Assembly (NCBI RefSeq): GCF_000425065.1
Contig: NZ_AULB01000040.1
Location: 1-58,182 of the forward strand
Source: Actinomadura rifamycini DSM 43936
GTDB lineage: Bacteria > Actinomycetota > Actinomycetes > Streptosporangiales > Streptosporangiaceae
Length of the DNA stretch: 58,182 bases
Direction of reading: 5' to 3'
In this document: in pieces, positions 32,353 to 40,843 of the stretch
How positions within the stretch are numbered: the first letter of the stretch is position 1
How the letters are laid out: each line of letters opens with the position of its first letter
Notes under the pieces: generated by a model
Databases searched by the model: none
What the model was told of the DNA's origin: nothing
What the model saw: only the letters and a program-made list of their open reading frames with translations
Made by a program: the position numbers and the translations under genes

Positions 32353-33948
32353 TTAGACGCGCTTGAGCAGATCGTTGTCCAGGACCGATTCGACGAGCAG
32401 CTCGCGGTAGCCGACGTCGTCGAACAGGACGGTGACGCGGTCGCCCGCGCCCTCGACGACCCGTCCCCGCCCCCACTCGCGGTGCTCCACCCGCGTGCCC
32501 GTCGGGAACGTGCGGTTGTCCGCGCGCGTCTCGGCGCGGCCCGCCTCGCAGTTGTCGCAGTGCCCGCACGGCCGGTCGTAGGTCTCGCCGAAGTAGCGCA
32601 GCAGGAAGCGGCGCCGGCAGTCGGCCAGCTCGCAGTACCGCCGCATCATCTCGATGCGGGTCCGCTCCACGTCCCGCCGGTTCTCCGCGAGGCGCACCGC
32701 CTCCGCGACCGCCGCGTCCGGGGACGGCGGATCGGGGACCGGACGCACGCGCCGCCGCAGGCGCACCGCCCCCGCCTCGGCGAGCAGGTCCAGCAGCACC
32801 GCCAGCCTGCGGGCCGACAGGCCGGTGCGCGCCGCCAGCTCGCGGCGCGTCCCGGTCCCCGCGCGCACCGCCGCGTAGACGGCGCCGAGCGTCTCCTCGT
32901 CCGGCAGGCCGCCGGTGAAGAAGCGCGGCAGGCCGAGGTCCTCCGCACGGTAGAAGCAGACCGCCTCGGCCGGTTCGCCGTCCCGCCCCGCGCGGCCGAC
33001 CTCCTGGTAGTACTCGTCCGGCGAACCGGTGACGTGCGCGTGCAGCACGAACCTGATGTCCGGCTTGTCGATCCCCATCCCGAACGCGCTCGTCGCGACG
33101 ACGATGCGCGTACGTCCGTCCATGAACTCCGCCTGGACCGCGTCCCGCTCCTTCTTGCGCAGGCCCGCGTGGTAGGCGCGCGCGCTGTGCAGGCGCTCCG
33201 CGTACCTGGTCGTGTCCTTGCGCGTCGCCGCGTAGACGATGCCCGAGCCGTCCAGTCCCTCCGCGGTCCGCACGACGGCGTCGGCCTGCTCGTCCGGGTC
33301 CCCGAACCGGCGCACCGACAGCCGGATCCCCGGCCGGTCGAACCCACGGACCACCACCGCCGGGTCCCGCATGCCGAGCCGCTCGACGATCTCCGCGCGG
33401 ACCGGCGGCGCGGCCGTCGCCGTCAGCGCCGCCACCACCGGACGGTCCCGCAGCGCCGCGACCACCGCGCCGAGCCGCAGGTAGTCCGGGCGGAAATCGT
33501 GGCCCCACGCCGAGACGCAGTGCGCCTCGTCCACGACCAGCAGCCGCGGCGGCGACTCCCCCAGCCGCGCCCGCACGTCCTCGCGGAGCAGCTGCTCGGG
33601 CGCCATGAACACGAACGCCGGACGGTCCGCGGCGAGGGCCGCGTCCGCCCGTTCGCGCCGCGCCCGTCCGGCCGCCGCGTTCAGGACGTGCGTCTCCAGG
33701 CCCGCCTCCCGCAGCCCCAGCGCCTGGTCGCGCTGCAGCGACACGAGCGGCGACACCACCACGACCGGGCCGCCCAGCAGCACCCCCGCCACCTCGTACA
33801 CCGCCGACTTCCCCGACCCCGTCGGCAGCACCGCCAGCGCGTCCCGTCCCCCGGCGAGCGCCTCCATCGCCTCACGCTGCCCGGGACGCAGCTCCCGGAC
33901 GCCCAGCAGCTCCTCGGCGACCTCCGCGACCCCTCTGCGACGCTCCAC
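32353..33948 (-). CDS. RecQ-family helicase with C-terminal PcrA/UvrD-like Tudor tail
   Basis: 531 aa. Superfamily 2 helicase: Walker A PTGSGKS (42-48), DEAH (140-143) in VVDEAHCVSAWGHDFRP, and motif VI QEVGRAGRDGEP, plus a RecQ-type zinc site (YCELADCRRR, CGHCDNC). There is no HRDC domain. The last 50 residues (from about 481) read FPTGTRVEHREWGRGRVVEG then VTVLFDDVGYRELL, the WG-G pattern of the Tudor domain at the end of PcrA/UvrD, known to bind RNA polymerase. Such a tail on a RecQ is unusual. Start ATG 33948. It precedes the DNA ligase. Confidence 0.9.
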   Translation of the reverse strand: MERRRGVAEVAEELLGVRELRPGQREAMEALAGGRDALAVLPTGSGKSAVYEVAGVLLGGPVVVVSPLVSLQRDQALGLREAGLETHVLNAAAGRARRERADAALAADRPAFVFMAPEQLLREDVRARLGESPPRLLVVDEAHCVSAWGHDFRPDYLRLGAVVAALRDRPVVAALTATAAPPVRAEIVERLGMRDPAVVVRGFDRPGIRLSVRRFGDPDEQADAVVRTAEGLDGSGIVYAATRKDTTRYAERLHSARAYHAGLRKKERDAVQAEFMDGRTRIVVATSAFGMGIDKPDIRFVLHAHVTGSPDEYYQEVGRAGRDGEPAEAVCFYRAEDLGLPRFFTGGLPDEETLGAVYAAVRAGTGTRRELAARTGLSARRLAVLLDLLAEAGAVRLRRRVRPVPDPPSPDAAVAEAVRLAENRRDVERTRIEMMRRYCELADCRRRFLLRYFGETYDRPCGHCDNCEAGRAETRADNRTFPTGTRVEHREWGRGRVVEGAGDRVTVLFDDVGYRELLVESVLDNDLLKRV

Positions 33949-34016
33949 GCCTCGCCCGTCCCCCGCCAGGTGCCGTGTACACGCGCGCCGGACGCCTTGA
34001 GCGGACCCGGAAACGC

Positions 34017-34048
34017 GACGAGCCGACCGGTCAGCCGGTCGGCTCGTC
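34017..34048 (-). terminator. Terminator of the tmsAB unit
   Basis: A perfect 14-bp stem (gacgagccgaccgg with ccggtcggctcgtc) and four-base loop, immediately downstream of tmsB on the minus strand and upstream of the RecQ gene, followed by a G/T-rich run on one side (gtttcc on plus, cgtttcc on minus). Confidence 0.8.
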
Positions 34049-34072
34049 GTTTCCGCGGGAGCGCCGCCGCCG

Positions 34073-35338
34073 TCACACGCCCCAGTCGGGACGCAGCGGC
34101 ATGTGGGAGTTGCCCTTCTCGTCCAGCTTCACCCCGAGCGTCTGGTGCAGCTGGATCCAGTTCTGGTCGAAGCCGAGCACGCACCCCGCCATGTAGACGC
34201 GCCACACGCGGGCCGTGCCCTCGCCGACCTCGGCGACGGCCTCGTCCCAGTGCTCGTCCAGGTTGCGGCACCAGCCGGTGAGCGTGCGGGCGTAGTGCTC
34301 CCGCAGGTTCTCCTGGTGCCGGATCTCGAACCCGGCGTCGTTCATCTGCATCTGGACGTACCCCGGGCCCTCGAGCTCGCCGTCCGGGAACACGTACCGG
34401 TTGATGAACCCGTTCTCCTTGCGCGGCGGAGCCAGGTTGTCGGGCCGCGTGATGGTGTGGTTCAGCATCCGCCCGCCGGGCTTCAGCTTCCCGTACAGGA
34501 ACGAAAAGTACGACGGCAGGTTCGCCTTGCCGATGTGCTCGGTGAGCCCGATGGAGCTGACCGCGTCGAACCCCGACTCGGCCACGTCCCGGTAGTCCAG
34601 GTGCCGGACCTCCGCCAGGTCGGACAGGCCGCGGTCGGCGATCGCCTTCTGCGCCCACTCCGCCTGCTGCTTCGACAGCGTCACGCCCAGCGCCTTCACG
34701 CCGTACTCCTGCGCGGCGTGCATCACCATGCCGCCCCAGCCGCAGCCCACGTCCAGCAGCCGCATCCCGGGCCGCAGCCCGATCTTCTTGGCCACCAGGT
34801 CGTGCTTGTGGAACTGCGCCTCCTCCAGCGTCGCGCCCTCCGCCGGGTAGCACGCGCACGTGTACGCCATCGACGGGCCCAGCACCCACGCGTAGAACGT
34901 GTTCGACACGTCGTAGTGGTGCGAGATCGCCCGCGCGTCGCGCCGCTTGGAGTGCCGCAGCCACGACGGGATCCGGCTGAACGGCGCCTCCTGCGGCGGC
35001 GGGTCCAGCCGCCGCGACACCGCGCCGCGCAGCAGCGGGTCGCGCATCACCTCGGTGAGGATCCCCGCCTTCTGCCGCCCCGTCACCTCACCGAACAGCG
35101 CCTGCATCGTGGACAGCGCCGTGATCATGTCGCCGTGGACGTCGACCATCCCGGTCACGTAGGCGCGCGCGAGACCGAGCGCCCCCGGCGAATGCACCAG
35201 GTAGGACACCGCGTACGGCGAACGCACGTGGACCCGGATGTCGGCGCCGGGCGCCCCCGCCCGCGAACCGTCGTACGCCGTGAACTCCACTGGCGCCTGC
35301 GGCCCGGCGAGCTGCTCGAAGACCTTGGCCAGCGTCAT
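34073..35338 (-). CDS. tmsB: Fatty-acid methyltransferase, cyclopropane synthase-like (TmsB/BfaB type)
   Basis: 421 aa, cyclopropane-fatty-acid synthase superfamily: SAM-binding LLDVGCGWGG (194-203), HHYDVSNTFYAWVLGPSMAYTC, LTEHIGKANL and NLAPPRKENGFINRYVFPDGE. In actinomycetes the TmsB/BfaB enzymes methylate oleate-type chains at C10 to a 10-methylene form, which TmsA reduces to tuberculostearic-type acid. The adjacent FAD oxidoreductase of the TmsA type supports that assignment over plain cyclopropane synthesis. ATG 35338 has GGAGGGAACAAG. The spacer from tmsA is 103 bp. Confidence 0.85.
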   Translation of the reverse strand: MTLAKVFEQLAGPQAPVEFTAYDGSRAGAPGADIRVHVRSPYAVSYLVHSPGALGLARAYVTGMVDVHGDMITALSTMQALFGEVTGRQKAGILTEVMRDPLLRGAVSRRLDPPPQEAPFSRIPSWLRHSKRRDARAISHHYDVSNTFYAWVLGPSMAYTCACYPAEGATLEEAQFHKHDLVAKKIGLRPGMRLLDVGCGWGGMVMHAAQEYGVKALGVTLSKQQAEWAQKAIADRGLSDLAEVRHLDYRDVAESGFDAVSSIGLTEHIGKANLPSYFSFLYGKLKPGGRMLNHTITRPDNLAPPRKENGFINRYVFPDGELEGPGYVQMQMNDAGFEIRHQENLREHYARTLTGWCRNLDEHWDEAVAEVGEGTARVWRVYMAGCVLGFDQNWIQLHQTLGVKLDEKGNSHMPLRPDWGV

Positions 35339-35441
35339 CTTGTTCCCTCCTGTCTCTCCACCCGGACGGGCGCGTCCGCCGGCCGCCGACGCGGTCGGCC
35401 GCCGCTCGCCGCCGGGCCCCCCGAAAACGGCGGGCGCCAGG

Positions 35442-36809
35442 TCAGCGCCCGCGCACGCACTTGTCGTAGAGGTCCAGCAGCCGCCCGTCCGGGTCGTAGG
35501 CGCCCTTGAGCCGCCGGTAGGTCTCCCCGTCGTAGTAGCGCCAGAACTCGTCACGGCCGTAGAACGCCGTCGAGTAGAGCGACTTGTGCCCGTCCAGGGC
35601 CGCGACCCTGCGCTCGATCAGCCGGTTGTGGTACTCGGGGATCTGCCCCGGCGGGATCCGCACCGTCCCCCAGAACCCCGCGTTCACGTACGTCCGGCCC
35701 TGCTCGAGCGGGTACAGCGGCCACTGCTCCTTCACCCGCAGCGGGCACAGCCAGATCGGGCTCATCCCGATCTTCTCGTGGAAGAACTCCAGGAACTCCG
35801 GCAGCCGCTCCACCGGGACCTCGATGTCCTGGATGACGTCCTCGCGCGGCCGCAGCCCGCGCCACCGCTCCACCCGGGCGACGACGTGGTACCGCCGGTC
35901 GTACGCGACCAGCTTCCGGTACACGTCCGACCGCTTGGCCTTGTCGGGCCACACCCGCCGCACGAGCGGGTTCTGCACCCCGAACGCGCCCGAGCACCAG
36001 AACCAGTCGGTGTCCCAGCGCCAGATGTAGTCACGGATCGTCAGGAAGTCGACCGACCGCCGCTGGATCGACCGGTAGTAGATCTCCTGACCGGTGTAGT
36101 CGGACGTGTACGGCGCCTCGTCCGTGAAGAACCCCAGCGTGATGTACTGCTCCGACCCGCTGAACACCGTGCCGTCCATGAAGTCGACGGCCTCGCCCTC
36201 GTACGTCCGCGACTCGGTGATGTCCGCCATCGCCTTCGCGAGCGACGCCGCGTCGCCGAACCGCAGGTGCCGCAACCGGACGTACGGCCGCACCGGCCGC
36301 AGCTCGATCTTCAACCGCAGCGAGTAGCCGAGCGTCCCGTAGGAGTTCGGGAACCCGTAGAACAGGTCCGCGTGCTCGTTGTCGCGCGTCGCCGTGACGA
36401 TCTGCCCGTCGCCGGTCAGGACCTCCATCTCCAGCACCGACTCGTGCGGGAGACCGTCGCGGAACGACGTCGACTCGATGCCCAGCCCGGTGACCGCGCC
36501 GCCCAGCGTGATCGTCTTCAGCTGCGGGACGACCGTCGGCATCAGCCCGTGCGGCAGCGTCGCGTCGACCAGGTCCTCGTAGGTCGTCATGCCCTGGACC
36601 TGCGCGGTCCGCTCGTCCGGGTCGACGCTCAGCACCCTGTCGAACCCGGACACGTCCAGGCCGGGGGCCGCCGAGGGGTCGCGCCACCGGAAGAGGTTCG
36701 AGGTCTTCTTCGCCAGCCGCACCGGCGTGCCCGCCGGGATCGCCGCGTAGGACCGCCTGAGCGCCTCCACCGCCCGCTGGTGATCGCCCTTGATCGCAAG
36801 CTCCGTCAT
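35442..36809 (-). CDS. tmsA: FAD-binding oxidoreductase (TmsA/BfaA type, 10-methylene reductase)
   Basis: 455 aa. The PCMH/FAD_binding_4 fold is seen in VQGMTTYEDLVDATLPHG, VVPQLKTITLGGAVTGLGIE and SFRDGLPHESVLEMEVLTGDG, with the DWARF1/DHCR24-like C-terminal half (QDIEVPVERLPEFLEFFHEKIG, YVNAGFWGTVRIPPG). With TmsB it would saturate the 10-methylene group using NADPH. Tuberculostearic-type fatty acids are typical of Actinomadura and relatives, which supports the pair. ATG 36809 has GGGAGGGG upstream. It heads the tmsAB unit. The enzyme is also similar to Mycobacterium Rv3719-type proteins. Confidence 0.85.
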   Translation of the reverse strand: MTELAIKGDHQRAVEALRRSYAAIPAGTPVRLAKKTSNLFRWRDPSAAPGLDVSGFDRVLSVDPDERTAQVQGMTTYEDLVDATLPHGLMPTVVPQLKTITLGGAVTGLGIESTSFRDGLPHESVLEMEVLTGDGQIVTATRDNEHADLFYGFPNSYGTLGYSLRLKIELRPVRPYVRLRHLRFGDAASLAKAMADITESRTYEGEAVDFMDGTVFSGSEQYITLGFFTDEAPYTSDYTGQEIYYRSIQRRSVDFLTIRDYIWRWDTDWFWCSGAFGVQNPLVRRVWPDKAKRSDVYRKLVAYDRRYHVVARVERWRGLRPREDVIQDIEVPVERLPEFLEFFHEKIGMSPIWLCPLRVKEQWPLYPLEQGRTYVNAGFWGTVRIPPGQIPEYHNRLIERRVAALDGHKSLYSTAFYGRDEFWRYYDGETYRRLKGAYDPDGRLLDLYDKCVRGR

Positions 36810-36903
36810 GTACCCCTCCCGAACATAGTTAATCGATCATCCCATGTACGGTCCACATAACCCGGACGTTGTTGTCATCACAGGCAGGGAGGGGAATAAA
36901 GGC

Positions 36904-37038
36904 ATGGGCACGCTGATCCATCTCCCTACGAGGCGGTCGGTCAACCTTTCCCCGTGGGGGCGCGCCCACAAACCCGAGTGCTACTTGACCGGGCGGAAGA
37001 TCCACGGGTACCGGAACGGCTCCCCGGCCAGCGCGTAG
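36904..37038 (+). CDS. Possible small protein (44 aa) with strong ribosome site
   Basis: ATG 36904 is preceded at a perfect spacing of 9 by GGGAGGGG (36887-36894). The product reads MGTLIHLPTRRSVNLSPWGR then AHKPECYLTGRKIHGYRNGS. The last 58 bp overlap the 3' end of the DUF1707 gene on the other strand. I recognise no family; the Shine-Dalgarno sequence is the only strong evidence. It lies divergent from tmsA, across 94 bp. Confidence 0.35.
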   Translation: MGTLIHLPTRRSVNLSPWGRAHKPECYLTGRKIHGYRNGSPASA

Positions 37039-37481
37039 ATCGCCGCGACGACCGACGCGATCCACGCCACGGAGTAGAGCACGCCGCCGACCCCGAACGT
37101 CACGATCGTGATCACCAGGAGCGTCAGCTGCAGGTTCACGGCCTCCGCGGCCTGCCTGCGCACGTACTCCGACCGGCGGCCCCGCGTCAGCATCACCACC
37201 AGCGGCCCGACGAACAGCGTCAAGGCCCCCAGCCCGTGCGCCACCGCCGCCACCACCCGGTCGTCGCCCTGCACCGCGACGGCGCCCCCCGCCGCCGGCG
37301 CGGGCGCCAGGTCGCCCGTCGCCGAGGCCAGATCGTCCCGTGTCTTCGCCGTCAGCACCAGATGCGTGCGCATGTCGAACTCGTCGTGGTCGATCCGCCC
37401 CTCGGCGAACGCGTCCTTCAGCCGTCCGAGGGCGGGTTCACGCTCGGCGTCCGACACCCGCAGGTGGCCTTGAGTACTCAT
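36981..37481 (-). CDS. DUF1707 and DUF4870 domain membrane protein
   Basis: 166 aa. The N-terminal DUF1707 domain (LRVSDAEREPALGRLKDAFA, GRIDHDEFDMRTHLVLTAKT) is a short cytoplasmic helical module common in actinomycetes. After an Ala/Pro/Gly linker come three membrane helices of the DUF4870 type (AVAHGLGALTLFVGPLVVML, RQAAEAVNLQLTLLVITIV, LYSVAWIASVVAAIYALAG). Start ATG 37481. It lies 35 bp downstream of the deacetylase on the same strand. Function unknown. Confidence 0.9.
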   Translation of the reverse strand: MSTQGHLRVSDAEREPALGRLKDAFAEGRIDHDEFDMRTHLVLTAKTRDDLASATGDLAPAPAAGGAVAVQGDDRVVAAVAHGLGALTLFVGPLVVMLTRGRRSEYVRRQAAEAVNLQLTLLVITIVTFGVGGVLYSVAWIASVVAAIYALAGEPFRYPWIFRPVK

Positions 37482-37516
37482 GTCCCCATAGTCCGCGCGC
37501 CCCGCCCGCCGGGCCA

Positions 37517-38335
37517 TCAGGGAAGTCCCTGAGGCTGCCCTGATTCCCGCTCGACGTACTCCTCCCCGGGGGTGAGCCGCCCGTCGAACAACTCCGACAC
37601 GGTGACGAACACGTACCCGTCGCGCCGCAACCGGTCGATGATCTCCGGCACCGCGTCGACCGTCGAACCGTGGATGTCGTGCATCAGCACGACCGCCCCC
37701 GGCCGCGTCCCCTCGACGACCCGCTCCTCGACCGACCCGGTGTCGCGCTCGCTCCAGTCCTGCGGGTCCACCGACCACAGCACCTGCGACAGCCCCGACT
37801 CCCGGGCCTCCCGCGTCAGCGTCTTCGACATCGAACCGTACGGCGGGCGCAGCAGCACGGGCGTGAACCCGCTGGCGCGCCGGATGACGTCCTGCGTCCT
37901 TCGCAGCTCCGACCGCACCCGCTCCCCCGAAGCGGCCCCCAGGTCCGCGTGCGTGTAGCTGTGGTTCCCCAGTTCGTGGCCCGCCAGGTGCTCGCGCCGC
38001 ACCAGCTCCGGGTACTCCGCGGCCTTCTCCCCCACGACGAAGAACGTCGCCCGGACGTCCCGCGCCTCGAGCACGTCCAGCAGCTCCGCCGTCCCGGGCA
38101 CCGGCCCGTCGTCGAACGTCAGCGCCACGCACTTCGCCCGCGCGCAGTCGACCTCCGGCTCCGGCGGCGGCGCCGGCGGAGCCGGAGGCGCCGCCGGCGG
38201 CGGCTCCTCCCGCACCGCCTGCACGGCCACGACCGCCACCGAACCGGCCGACGGCGCCAGCGTGCTGAGCCACCCGCACAGCGCGGCCGCGAGCACGGCC
38301 GCGGCCCCCCGCCGGACCAGGCCAGGCCCGTCCAT
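37517..38335 (-). CDS. Exported polysaccharide deacetylase (NodB domain)
   Basis: 272 aa: a membrane signal (AAAVLAAALCGWLSTLAPSA), a Pro/Ala linker (PPPAAPPAPPAPPPEP), and a NodB catalytic domain from about 68. Metal site: Asp76 of TFDDGP and His125/His129 of NHSYTHA; RPPYGS and VLMHDIHGS complete the family motifs. It would deacetylate peptidoglycan or another cell-surface N-acetyl sugar outside the membrane. ATG 38335 is preceded by GGGGGGAG. The upstream 93 bp of open frame lack conservation. Confidence 0.93.
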   Translation of the reverse strand: MDGPGLVRRGAAAVLAAALCGWLSTLAPSAGSVAVVAVQAVREEPPPAAPPAPPAPPPEPEVDCARAKCVALTFDDGPVPGTAELLDVLEARDVRATFFVVGEKAAEYPELVRREHLAGHELGNHSYTHADLGAASGERVRSELRRTQDVIRRASGFTPVLLRPPYGSMSKTLTREARESGLSQVLWSVDPQDWSERDTGSVEERVVEGTRPGAVVLMHDIHGSTVDAVPEIIDRLRRDGYVFVTVSELFDGRLTPGEEYVERESGQPQGLP

Positions 38336-38493
38336 CCGCTCCCCCCGATCTTCGAGCCCCGCCAGTCTAGATCGCGGAACCCCGCCCGTCCGGGACGCGA
38401 CCGCCGTGTCGGGAACCGCCGCGAGCAAGCGATCGTTTATCGTCAGACCAGCCCCCGGGAACGGGGGGCGCCACCCAGCCGACAGGGCAGATC

Positions 38494-38862
38494 ATGAGGT
38501 TCCGGGACCGGTTCGGGATCCGCAAGCACCGCGGGTCCTCGGTGACAAGGCTCGACCGCGAGGCCACCGACGCCGACATCGAGGCGCTGATCGCCTTCGC
38601 GCGCTCCCGCCGCGGCGTGGAGTTCTTCGTCGAGCCGGAGACCTTCGCCACCGACACCACCGCGGTCGCCGTCGCCCACGACGGCGAGTGGACCCGCCGC
38701 CGCGTCGGCGCCCCCGAAGTCATCGGCAAGGTCGCCCGCGACCTCGGCGCCCCCGTCTACGACGTCCAGATCGTCGGCTACCCCCCGCGGATGCGGGCCT
38801 GGAACGCCCGCAACCCCGACCGCCGCATCGACCCCGGCAAACCCGGCGAAGCCGTCTCCTGA
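38494..38862 (+). CDS. Small hypothetical protein (122 aa)
   Basis: Starts MRFRDRFGIRKHRGSSVTRL, with FARSRRGVEFFVEPETFATD, DGEWTRRRVGAPEVIGKVA and GAPVYDVQIVGYPPRMRAWN. No membrane or catalytic motif. ATG 38494 has no strong ribosome site but codon use and a coherent amphipathic sequence support a real gene. Divergent from the polysaccharide deacetylase. Confidence 0.75.
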   Translation: MRFRDRFGIRKHRGSSVTRLDREATDADIEALIAFARSRRGVEFFVEPETFATDTTAVAVAHDGEWTRRRVGAPEVIGKVARDLGAPVYDVQIVGYPPRMRAWNARNPDRRIDPGKPGEAVS

Positions 38863-39740
38863 CCCAGGCGCCCCCGTCACAGGCACGCCAACCGGCACAA
38901 GCCCACGGAGCCGACAGGCGCACGCGGCCGACCAGCCGCCCCTCAACACGAACAAACACGCCCATGCGAAGTGCTCCCCAGTCGCCCGAGACCTCCACGC
39001 CCCCACACGAGGGCCTGATGCCCCGACGGCGGTCCGCAGAAGCCGCCGGGACGGGCCGACCCGCGTCGGCCGCGCGGAGGCTCAGCGGGCGGGCCGCCGC
39101 CCCACGCCGCGAGGCGTAGAGCAGGCAGGTGGGGAACGTTTCATCGCACCTCGCACCCGTCACGCACATCACGGGAGGCTGCCCGGCACCTCTCGGTGTT
39201 CGTGCTGGACGCGTGGGAGCGGCCGGGATTGTCGGGAGCCGGGTACGGATGGCTGCTCACCACCTTCGGGATCAGCGGGGGCCAAGGGTCGGCGGCCGCG
39301 TCGATGGCATGGGGCCGCCCCAACGGCCCGCCCTGGGCGTCGGGGACTGCGGGTTTGCCACGGGGCGGCCCCAAGGCGGGCTTATAGGCGGAGCCCTCAC
39401 ATATGTCCGGCCGTCTGTGACGGGGAGGGCGCGGGCCGCTGCGATCGTGCCGGTGGTGTCCGGCGTCCCCACGACGGTGTGGGAACGATCGCGGCGACCG
39501 CCCGCCCGGCGGCCCGCTCTCGATCACCTGACGGAACGACCCGCCGACACCCCCGCGCTACTCCATGCCACCGTCCGACCGCCCGCCGGGAGCCGCCGGA
39601 GCCGCCCGGAGCCGACGGAGCGGCCGAAACCGCCCGGAGCCGCCGATGCCCACGACGCCGCCGCTGCCGTCCGAAGCAGCCGGAGACGCCGGTGCAGGTG
39701 CAGTCGGGGTGCCTGTGTCGGTAGTGGCTTCGGTGCTCTG
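38863..39740. other. 0.9-kb gap with no clear gene, convergent 3' ends
   Basis: No frame here shows conservation. Bases 38870-39010 on the plus strand are C-rich and G-poor, which after the small gene ending at 38862 suggests a Rho-dependent terminator; a second C-rich tract serves the opposite gene at 39745-39808. A frame at about 39190-39290 hints at a membrane-transporter fragment (see separate entry). The 13-bp ccgcccggagccg is repeated at 39602 and 39630. Confidence 0.5.
39190..39300 (+). pseudogene. Possible transporter (MFS-like) remnant
   Basis: The frame around 39196 reads LSVFVLDAWERPGLSG and AGYGWLLTTFGISGG, which resembles the start of a transmembrane hairpin in MFS proteins, but it opens from no proper start and is closed soon after. 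Short and weak; it may be chance. Confidence 0.2.
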
Positions 39741-39744
39741 TTGC

Positions 39745-39808
39745 GGCTGGGTGGGGTTATTGCGGGGTGGATTGGGGCTTGGCGGGGGGCGGGGTGGGTG
39801 TGGGGTGG
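39745..39808 (-). terminator. C-rich, G-poor tract after the DUF4192 gene (candidate rut site)
   Basis: In the minus-strand transcript immediately after the DUF4192 stop, the RNA is very rich in C with few G (accaccccacacccaccccg and similar). This is the composition Rho prefers. On the plus strand the same bases are a run of G blocks. Confidence 0.5.
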
Positions 39809-40783
39809 TCATCCGGCTTCCTTCTCCTCGTAGGCGGCGGCCAGTTGGCTGGGGGTCATGCGCATCTTGGCCTTGGAGGGCGGGATGCCCGAGGTGATGA
39901 CCTGGCGCAGGAGGACGGCCATCGAGTAGCGGGGGTCGGCGTCGAGGGCCCGGTCGAGGGCGATGTTGGCGAGGCCGCCGTCGCCCGCGGCGTAGGCGGC
40001 GTAGGCGAGGAGGGCGGCGGGGCCGGCGGCGTAGGGGGCGCGGACGCGGCGGGTGACGTCGCGCCAGAACCGGATGTCCTCCGCGGGCGCGTCCTCGTCG
40101 ATGCGGATCCACGCCTCGTCGCGGACGCGGCGGTCGGTGAGCAGCACGCCGAGCCAGGCGACCTCGTCGTCGGTGAGGTCGCCGGAGAGGGAGGCGATGA
40201 ACGCGACCCCCTCTTCGGCGGCCTTGGAGCGGTAGCGGGCGGAGGGCTCGCGGGCTCGGGCGAGGAACCGTTTCTCGGCGCGTTCGGTGGCGGCGCGGAG
40301 GGCGGGGGTGTCCGGGACGGGCTGGACCGAGCGGACCAGTTCGTCCCGGTCGGCGAGGACGACGTGCCCGGCGAAGGTCGCCTGGGCGGCGACGACGCTG
40401 CCGGTGCTGTCGTAGGGCGTGCCCTCGGCCGGGCAGCAGTCGTCGTCGCAGGTCAGCGACCACCATCGGTGGGCGTCGACGCGGATGGCCTCGACGGTGT
40501 CGACGCCCGCGGCGGCGAGGGCCGCGCGCATGGCGACGGCGGCGGCGGCGACCTCTTCGGGTCCGCCGTACCCGAGCAGGAGGGCCCGGCGGAAGCCGTT
40601 GCCGGCGAGCATCCCGGCCGCCTGCCCGGCGGCGCCGTCCACCGGTAAATCCAGGCGGACGGCGCAGGTGTTCGGCGGCCCGTCGAAGCCGATCACGACG
40701 AGGCTGCGGGACGGGTGGAAGCCGAGCATGTACGGGACTGCGGCGATGGCGTCCTGGGCGGAGCGGATGACCAGTGGACTCAT
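39809..40783 (-). CDS. DUF4192 domain-containing protein
   Basis: 324 aa, actinomycete-specific family. The N-terminus IRSAQDAIAAVPYMLGFHPS then RSLVVIGFDG begins the domain, followed by GMLAGNGFRRALLLGYGG, DAHRWWSLTCDDDCCPAEGTPYDS and PYAAGPAALLAYAAYAAGDG; these blocks are characteristic. There is no known catalytic role. The start ATG 40783 is supported by the conserved N-terminus. Separated by 60 bp from the phosphoribosyltransferase upstream on the same strand. Confidence 0.93.
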   Translation of the reverse strand: MSPLVIRSAQDAIAAVPYMLGFHPSRSLVVIGFDGPPNTCAVRLDLPVDGAAGQAAGMLAGNGFRRALLLGYGGPEEVAAAAVAMRAALAAAGVDTVEAIRVDAHRWWSLTCDDDCCPAEGTPYDSTGSVVAAQATFAGHVVLADRDELVRSVQPVPDTPALRAATERAEKRFLARAREPSARYRSKAAEEGVAFIASLSGDLTDDEVAWLGVLLTDRRVRDEAWIRIDEDAPAEDIRFWRDVTRRVRAPYAAGPAALLAYAAYAAGDGGLANIALDRALDADPRYSMAVLLRQVITSGIPPSKAKMRMTPSQLAAAYEEKEAG

Positions 40784-40843
40784 GCCATCGACGTTCGCAG
40801 GCGGACGTGCGGGGCCGTCGACGAACCGGGCCCTGTGGATAAC

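Noticed and set aside
39745..39810. G-quadruplex on the plus strand
   Set aside because: G runs are present but lie downstream of the antisense gene; a C-rich rut for that gene's RNA explains them more simply.
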